Below are positions 57,607-64,000 of a DNA stretch of 64,000 bases, in pieces (position 1 is the stretch's first letter; every line of letters starts with the position of its first letter). Below the pieces are notes generated by a model. It ran no database searches. It saw nothing but the letters and a program-made list of their open reading frames with translations, and was not told the origin of the DNA. The DNA is taken from assembly GCF_907165205.1 (NCBI RefSeq), contig NC_058194.1, forward strand, positions 28,086,856 to 28,150,855, written 5' to 3'. This DNA is from Coccinella septempunctata (Eukaryota; Arthropoda; Insecta; Coleoptera; Coccinellidae). A program made the translations under genes and the position numbers.

Positions 57607-58756
57607 GAGGAAATGCTCCTACAAGTTGATAGAAAATCCGTCAAGAGCAATATTTCCAAACACATCACAGCGAGGGATATGTTTCCATATCGCATAACCT
57701 TGTGTTACTTTTATGAGATCTTCAACTAATCTCACACAGCATCGATTATGCCTCCATCAAATGAGCTGGCCGCATCATAACCAACGAAAATAATTTTCAA
57801 TTAAATAACGTCAAGAACTTGGCAGTGGGAACAGGCTCCAAGCGAAAGCTACCCAACTATATTCTACGTAATTTCATTCTTTTACACTTCGCGAACTTTC
57901 CAGATATAATGTAGTCGGTGAGCATTAATTCGGACTGGGTCGTTTTTTCGCCGAGGTGGGCCATAAATAACCGTGAAATATAACAACTGCGGATTAAAAA
58001 TCGTAGATCTCGCCCGCAAGAGGTTTGATAATACCGGGAACTGGAGCTGTTTAATGCTGCAGAACTATGGACATTATTTGCAGCCCCACCGCTGGTTTAC
58101 CTTGTGCAAGAAAGGGATAAAGTCGTTGTGTTTTCTTTCGAGCTCGTACTTCCAGTCTCCAGCTCCAAGATGGGACGTTGCTTTGTAACTATGCATGGTG
58201 TTGAATCGCAAAGCAGAGATGTATTTTCCTTGTGATACAGACTCTCAGACTGAGTAGGTCTAGTAGAAAAACTGATAGTACAATTTCAATCAGTGAATAA
58301 TTTTGATTCAAACTGCCGTACGTATTCCCTGTTGCATCTGCGCTCGTTAGATGTGTATTTATTAGTTAGGGAGCCCGAGAGGAAAATTCGGGATTCAATC
58401 GAGCGTCAAATTAATATAAGGGGAGATACCTTGGACCCTGTAGAGTATCTCTACCAGAAAATAAGAGCTGCATATAGGGGGAATTGTTGAGGACAACCTG
58501 TCAGAAAAGTTGAAAAAACCCAAGAACATTCTCGAACGATTCAAGGATAACGAAAAAATTATTATCTGACAGTTTCAGCAAGCCGAAACGATAAAGATTA
58601 CCCTTAAAAGTCAATTATCTCCTCTCCTGGGCTTCAATTTGTTTTCCCATTCATCATTAAAGTTGTAGAGAACAACATTTTCTACAAATTTTGTCTGAAG
58701 CAGTTTTTTCTACATTCGAACGTTTTTGAGATATATGGCAATAAATATACATCAGC
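57607..58756. other. Unassigned DNA with one small frame
   Basis: The frame at 58293-58490 (MNNFDSNCRTYSLLHLRSLD, then VREPERKIRDSIERQI) has a protein-like, charged composition but no recognised domain, and no splice sites or poly(A) signal could be tied to it. At 58660-58700 the words AAAGTTGTAGAGAACAAC and TTTTCTACAAATTTTGTCT resemble common insect repeat sequence. Confidence 0.4.
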
Positions 58757-59500
58757 CTGGAGGATGAAACTCTAGAACAGTTTGAGCAGATCAAATACTT
58801 GGGAAGCTTCATAAATACTAGGGCTAACCTGGACACGGTAATACACAACTGTATCAATTCGGCATCACGGGCATTCTGGAAGCTAAAGGACAGAGTAATT
58901 CAATATCACGACCTCAATCTGAAGACCAAGACAGCTGTTTACAAAGCAGTGGTCCTCTCAACGCTTCTTTACGGAAGCGAATGCCGGACACCCTACAGGA
59001 GACATATTAAACAGCTTGAACAAACGAAACAATCTAAGACAAATAATGCACATCAGATGGTTCCACAAAGTTTCAAATGTAGAAGTCTTGCAGCGCGCGA
59101 GTTGTACAACAATTGTGACTTAAGTAACTAGAGCCCGACTCAGACGGAGCGGCCACATTCTGAGGATGCAAGACACAAGACTCCCCAAAATAGCTGTATA
59201 TGGCGAATTCACAGAGGGAGCTCGGAAACCAGGAGGCCTGTATAAGCGGTTTAAGGATATACTGCATCAATCCCTAAAATCAGTTGATGCCAATCATAAC
59301 TGGAAACAACTAGCGTTAGACAGATCACAGCGGAGGTCCTTGGTCCACAGCTATAATGGAGACTCGAGAAGAATACAGCGGCGGCCAGATCCGGTTGGTG
59401 AATATCCATGCCCGGAGTGTGGAAGGATCTTCAGATCGCGGCTGAGTCTCTACGGTCACAGGAGGGCATACAGTCGCAAGTAGCCCTAGGAAATTAGAGT
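58757..59500 (+). pseudogene. Family C non-LTR retrotransposon, copy 3
   Basis: Plus-strand fragment beginning LEDETLEQFEQIKYLGSFIN and continuing LYGSECRTPYRRHIKQLEQT. A one-base change then breaks the frame, which resumes at MQDTRLPKIAVYGEFTEGAR. It ends CPECGRIFRSRLSLYGHRRA: both cysteines and the first histidine of the finger are present, but the second histidine is tyrosine. The 3' end GCAAGTAGCCCTAGGAA matches the other copies. It covers the reverse-transcriptase thumb to the C-terminus only. Confidence 0.88.
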
Positions 59501-61199
59501 TTGATAGCACCGATTTTTTTCAATCTTTTTGTAGGTTTATTCTCGTTAACGGGATACAGCGATGGAGACTGGGTTTCTAAAATGACCTTGGCCTTTCGCA
59601 TGTATGGGTAAGATCCTCATCCTCATCACCCTATAGCTCGAAAACGGTTGAGACTATGTAAAATTGCTTCAGACAAGAGTTGCATAGAATTTTATTATCT
59701 ACAACTTTCATAATGAATACAGAAACGATAACAGTAAGGCAGAATTTTCATTCAAACTGCCAGACTAAGCATGCATTTTCAAAGGACCGTCGTTACCTTG
59801 CGTCACGCCCGAATAGTCAATCTCTCGAATACTGCCAGCCCCATCTCGCAAACTGTCAGATTAACTTGAATTTATTATCAGAGACACGTGGGATATATAC
59901 AGTATCTTAATCTGGCACGCTCGAGAATGTAAACCTGACAATTTTTCTCCCATCTTCGAAAATCTGCAGACGCTTTCCCCACCGCTAAAAGTGCATACAT
60001 CATATGCAGTCTTTTTTCTTCCTATCATCTTCAAAATCCACTAGGTCTACACGACGCTCGAGTAAATCCCCATTTTGTATCTTTTGGCTCCCCAACTATA
60101 TGCGGTAGTCAATCTCACTTCACAGACCTTCAGCCAGTTCTAGAATTGAACACACCTATCCCCTAGACAACGGCATTCCCAAAATTATACTGCATCTCTT
60201 TCTGTTGATTCTGGCTTGTTATATCTGCCCAATGGGTTTATAGACCTGCGCCAGACATGATTTCTAGTCCCTTTTTCTACTTGAAGGGTAAAGTTATCCT
60301 CCGATGGTTTTAGACCATATCTTTGGGGCCTAGAGAACGTTGAGGGTTAGGTCTATGAATATTATTGTTACAGAGGAGCTCCATTATCGAAAATATGGGT
60401 CAAACTCGAACCCCCAGATCAGACATAGCAACAAAACATTCTCGCACGTATCCGGAACTCACCTAGCGGCCTCGGCGTACAAGTACATTATCGGAGCAGG
60501 CATTATCCCTCTCGTAATAAATATAAATGTCCACAATGCGGCTCCGGCCCAATTTGCACCAGCATACACCTAGGCGTAGTGCCGTAGTATTAAGGGAGCA
60601 ACCGGGCATGAGTCGGGCCATTAGTTCGGTATGTGCGGTTTCCCTTCACGTTTCAACTAAGTGCATATCATCGTCTGGATGAACCAATTATACAAATGTT
60701 ATAGTGGAGTTATGTCGCGTGCTGGCCGCTAATTATTTATATGGATTATTTTCTAGGAGTGGAACTGGCAATTACGGGCCTTCGCAACGAAATTACGAGG
60801 GTAAATATTTGATACGGCTCTGAAATATGAAATTATCCGATGCAGATTCTCGTAATGCGATATTCGGCGTTTCCGTATGCCGCTTAAGAATTCGTTAATA
60901 TTTCAGCGGGGTAATATCGGTTTTCTGGAGTGGACTCGAAGACACATTTTCCAACAATTTCAAACCAGTGAATTATTCAGTTGATTCGATTCGTATGAAG
61001 TCTTATGCACCTTTTTCCCCAAGCAAGACAACCAGAGGAATTACAGCCATCTGTCATCTAGCCGGTGCCGCAAGAGGTACGTTATTTCTGATTCATTATC
61101 CTTTCGTAGGGTTAAGACCAGAACATCCGTCAAGCCTGAGAAGTTCTTGAAATTGACCATGCATTTTTCAACGCATCCAATCGTTGGAGACCATTTTCA
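59501..61199. other. Unassigned DNA
   Basis: CACCCTATAGCTCGAAAACG at about 59627 resembles a TA-type element end. Frames at 59680-59910 and 60340-60573 lack domains. No RNA gene was found. Confidence 0.4.
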
Positions 61200-61690
61200 G
61201 GCTACAATTCGAAAACTACTTTCATTTGGGCTAAATACTCTGCTGAAAACTGTACGCTCCTCTGGAGGCCCAGAGCCCTTTATGTGTTATAAGAACAATT
61301 CAGAATTTCAAAACCGCAAAATCGAAGAAGTATTTAGATCTGATTAAGAATTAGTTTTGCCTCCCCACAGGATATTGTCGCCTTAGGAAGCATATGATGA
61401 GAATGGGCTCATCAGAAACTGACGAGTCTAGATTTTGTGAGGAAGAAGAGAAAACTCCTCTGTTCTCCTCATTAAAGAATGCCTCGCCATTGCGAGTCTG
61501 TTCAAGGAATGTCTTGGATGAGAAAATCATAGAAGGAATGAGGAAAAGCCTCCTTGAAGCCCTCTCAGATATTGAACTCTGGAGCTGAAGCTGGAAGATG
61601 AGCTGTAGAAGAGTAGAAGGCGCAGCTGTGGGAACTGCTATGATGGAGGGCCCAATAGACCTTAAGGTCGCAGTGAAATGTAACCCCCTT
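61200..61690 (+). pseudogene. RNase H-type non-LTR retroelement 3' region
   Basis: VRSSGGPEPFM corresponds to the GGPEPFCG motif late in or after RNase H of R1-like elements. In another frame CRLRKHMMRMGSSETDESRF and CEEEEKTPLF give the following zinc-knuckle segment (about 61383-61460). The tail GCCCAATAGACCTTAAGGTCGC near 61651 is a plausible 3' end. Frames are broken in several places. Confidence 0.72.
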
Positions 61691-61700
61691 ACCAAACTAT

Positions 61701-63459
61701 ACCTTTATATATAGGGCATCACTCAAAAAATGCTGAACATCCTTGCCCACTCCACCTCAGCAATAGGAATGCCACTAGGTTTAGACTAGTATGCTGAAGA
61801 AACAGTCGAAAACGCCGAACCATTCGACACCTAGATAATGAAAAAACCTAGAAATGTTTTGAAAAAAGACAGACAGATGGTCTGGAGGCAACCGATCTAA
61901 AGATGCCTCAACAGCCACCTGAGAAAAAAAGACATATGGAAATTGTCTGATTAACACAACGTGTTCTACTACGAATAGCTTGGCAGTCCAGAAGCCCACG
62001 TACTCCAGAGTAGTTAACTGCACGCTGAATGAAGTTCTCTAGCTCGACACGAGCAGCCTACATCCTAACTCTCCGATACAAAGGATATACATTCCTCGAA
62101 TACAGAGCGACAAGGGCTTGTCATGTTTGGAATATTAATACCTTCAACAATTGGAAATGGAAATGAGTATATTGAGAAGTGAAGACCCACTCTTGGGGGT
62201 AGTATCTTATCATGTAATCAGGAGTCAAGGATCCTCTTTATTGAGCACTGAAACGAGACCCTTGGAAAAGTTCAGAGTATAACTAGATAAAGAGCTAGAA
62301 GAAACGGCTATCCCACCAGCAGAACAAAGAAGATTAGACAGATAAGGTAAGCATAACATATGACTCGATCATTTGAGTAAACATATGCATCTTTAGGTGA
62401 GAGGTCTAACGTCCTGAAAGAAGGACACGTCATAACAACAACAACAAAAAAAGGTCAAGTGGAAACCAAAATTGAGAAGTGAACTGCAGGCAACATACCG
62501 TGATCAACTAAAAGAGTAGCAAATAGACCAACTTTTGGCTTATATGGCGATCTAACCACAACCAAAGGAAGATGTGATTTTTATATCACATACGTCATGA
62601 TGCAGGAACATCAGTGATAATTTGATGGTCCTATAAAATGTAAATATAAACGTATTAACCGCGACTCACTGCGATCTAAAAGTCGCTAACCATTGCTCCG
62701 CAACATACGCTAGAGTAAACTCCACCATGCATAAAGGAATGACAAAGAAATGGCCCTAAAACTATTCTGTGGTCCAATCACCTGGAGCACCCGACGTCCA
62801 CGAAATGAGGACCCATGTAAACCCACCGAAACCACGAATTGCTCTTTTTCGGCCGCCGACAAACATAAATTTCAACAGTTCTTGATTTATAGGCGGCCCG
62901 AAGTAATTTAAAACCCGCCCCCAGGCAAGACGTTAATTCCAGTTTAGATTTCGAGTCCGCTCGTTAACTGGCATAAACGAGCTCAGAAATGAGAAATTCA
63001 TATGTATCCATTCCTCCTACGAGCAATTAACGTACACCTATATTGAAGCTGCTAATCCGGCGGCGCTGTAAAAACCCGATTCCGAAATATCGGATACGGC
63101 TTTCTTGCCACTCCGGGGTGAAATATTGCCTTTAAGGTTCATTACACAAAGAGCCCTTGCTCGGGGCCCGCTGGCGTGCGGTGAACTAATTATTATAATG
63201 GCTGCGAATGGGATTGCTGATATTGATATCAATTAATATACGACATAAATTACTCCTGTCCCCTGTGGCAACTGCCTGAACTTTCAAGGCTATGTTAGGA
63301 CCTATTTTTATACCTCTACGCTTGAAAAGGAATTTTTTAGAGATTATATATAGTCTGAACAACGATATCGATTGCCATCAATAGAACGGCAAATGACCCT
63401 TACAGGATCAAGAGCTGAAATTAAGGATTTTGGCATAAATCACATACAGATTTGGCTGT
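61701..63459. other. Unassigned DNA with a possible non-LTR tail
   Basis: An (AAC)n-(A)n tract at about 62433-62457 (CATAACAACAACAACAAAAA) looks like the 3' tail of an otherwise unrecognised non-LTR insertion. No other element or gene could be supported. Confidence 0.45.
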
Positions 63460-63560
63460 TTTAACACCTGCTGGACCAGAGCCTTTCTGTGGGCTTGGAA
63501 ACACCAATATGAGGCAACGGTCAAACAGTAAATGTTGAACAATAGAATAACTCTCTGGAG
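63460..63560 (+). pseudogene. Short RNase H-type non-LTR fragment
   Basis: LTPAGPEPFCGLGNTNMRQR carries the GPEPFCG motif of R1-like elements. It lies on the plus strand, directly beside the family D copy on the minus strand. Only about 100 bases are recognisable. Confidence 0.6.
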
Positions 63561-63573
63561 AAACACTCCTGGA

Positions 63574-64000
63574 CTTCTTCTTCTTCTAGGTGCGATGACC
63601 TACAGGGCTGAACTGAGGCCTCGTGACCCATTGCTCGTCCGCTTGTAGTAAGAGAGGCTCAAACCCTGTGACATGCTGACAAAAACGCCACAAGTCGACA
63701 GAGAGGAGTTCCTCTCACCATAGGAGTTGTGGGTGTTGTGTTTCCTAGGTATGTCATCCTTAAGTCTTCAAGGTTGCTGCAGAAGAACAGAATGTGTTCA
63801 ACCGTTTCATCCGTGCTCCTGCACCAGCGGCACAGGGAACAGCTAGTCAGTCCCATTATATTTAAGTGTTTATTAAACAAATGGCTAGTCACTACTCTAG
63901 TCACTAGACTCAGTTGTTTCCTCCCATGAGCTGAGAGTTTTTTGACCTCAGGCACAGAGGATGGTCTTTCAATGAGAAGCCTCGAATGCCTGAGACCAAC
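63574..64000 (-). pseudogene. RNase H-type non-LTR 3' end (family D), copy 2, continues past the window
   Basis: Minus-strand fragment open at the window edge. It encodes PEVKKLSAHGRKQLSLVTRV, then LFNKHLNIMGLTSCSLCRWC and DETVEHILFFCSNLEDLRM, the post-RNase H zinc-knuckle region. A stop follows LSACHRV. The 3' untranslated part (GGGTCACGAGGCCTCAGTTC) leads to an (AGA)n tail at 63574-63588. The unbroken 98-codon frame suggests a younger insertion than the relative at 24821-25060. Confidence 0.82.

Overview
The window looks like nuclear DNA from an insect. It is AT-rich, has no operons or dense coding, and is full of eroded animal transposable elements. These include mariner and Tc1 transposases, several jockey-like or other non-LTR reverse transcriptases, and short inverted-repeat elements flanked by TA or TTA. 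The mix would fit a beetle, but that is a guess from repeat content. No rRNA, tRNA, CRISPR or bacterial gene was found, and no host gene could be named. Much of the sequence is probably intergenic or lies inside a long intron.

Layout. 0-12 kb: unassigned DNA, a mariner with a small TA element inserted at its own target site (2.3-3.7 kb), two antisense non-LTR fragments (7.3-8.4 and 9.4-10.3 kb), and the one plausible host-type gene, an intronless 197-residue reading frame on the minus strand (11161-11754). 12-23 kb: a P-element-like transposon with a broken THAP domain (13992-15365), a 1.2-kb terminal-inverted-repeat element (18.5-19.7 kb), and two nested TA-flanked elements, the inner one carrying an exact-length 240-bp tandem duplication (21.1-22.9 kb). 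24-33 kb: fragments of two non-LTR elements and a Tc1 transposase, a second mariner, a large palindromic element (29.4-30.4 kb), and an inverted copy of the nested TA element. 37-41 kb: two abutting reverse-transcriptase fragments, then the best-preserved object in the window, a 1615-bp P-superfamily element (39214-40828). It has 28-bp perfect terminal inverted repeats, an exact 8-bp target duplication and a spliced THAP/coiled-coil gene. 44-51 kb: more non-LTR fragments, a second palindromic element, a TTA-flanked foldback element, and a reverse-transcriptase fragment interrupted by another. 52-64 kb: an inverted-repeat element with TGCGCAC motifs, a 20-base G run, a third mariner, and several non-LTR 3' ends.

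How the parts relate. All three mariners and all reverse-transcriptase copies carry stops, frameshifts or truncations and look inactive. The two P-like elements differ in sequence but share the P hallmarks: 8-bp target duplications, about 30-bp terminal repeats beginning with C, and an N-terminal THAP exon. The one at 39-41 kb lacks a recognisable catalytic domain but keeps an intact THAP plus coiled-coil frame. By analogy with truncated Drosophila P products it could encode a small DNA-binding regulator. That is inference, and it is the most interesting lead in the window.
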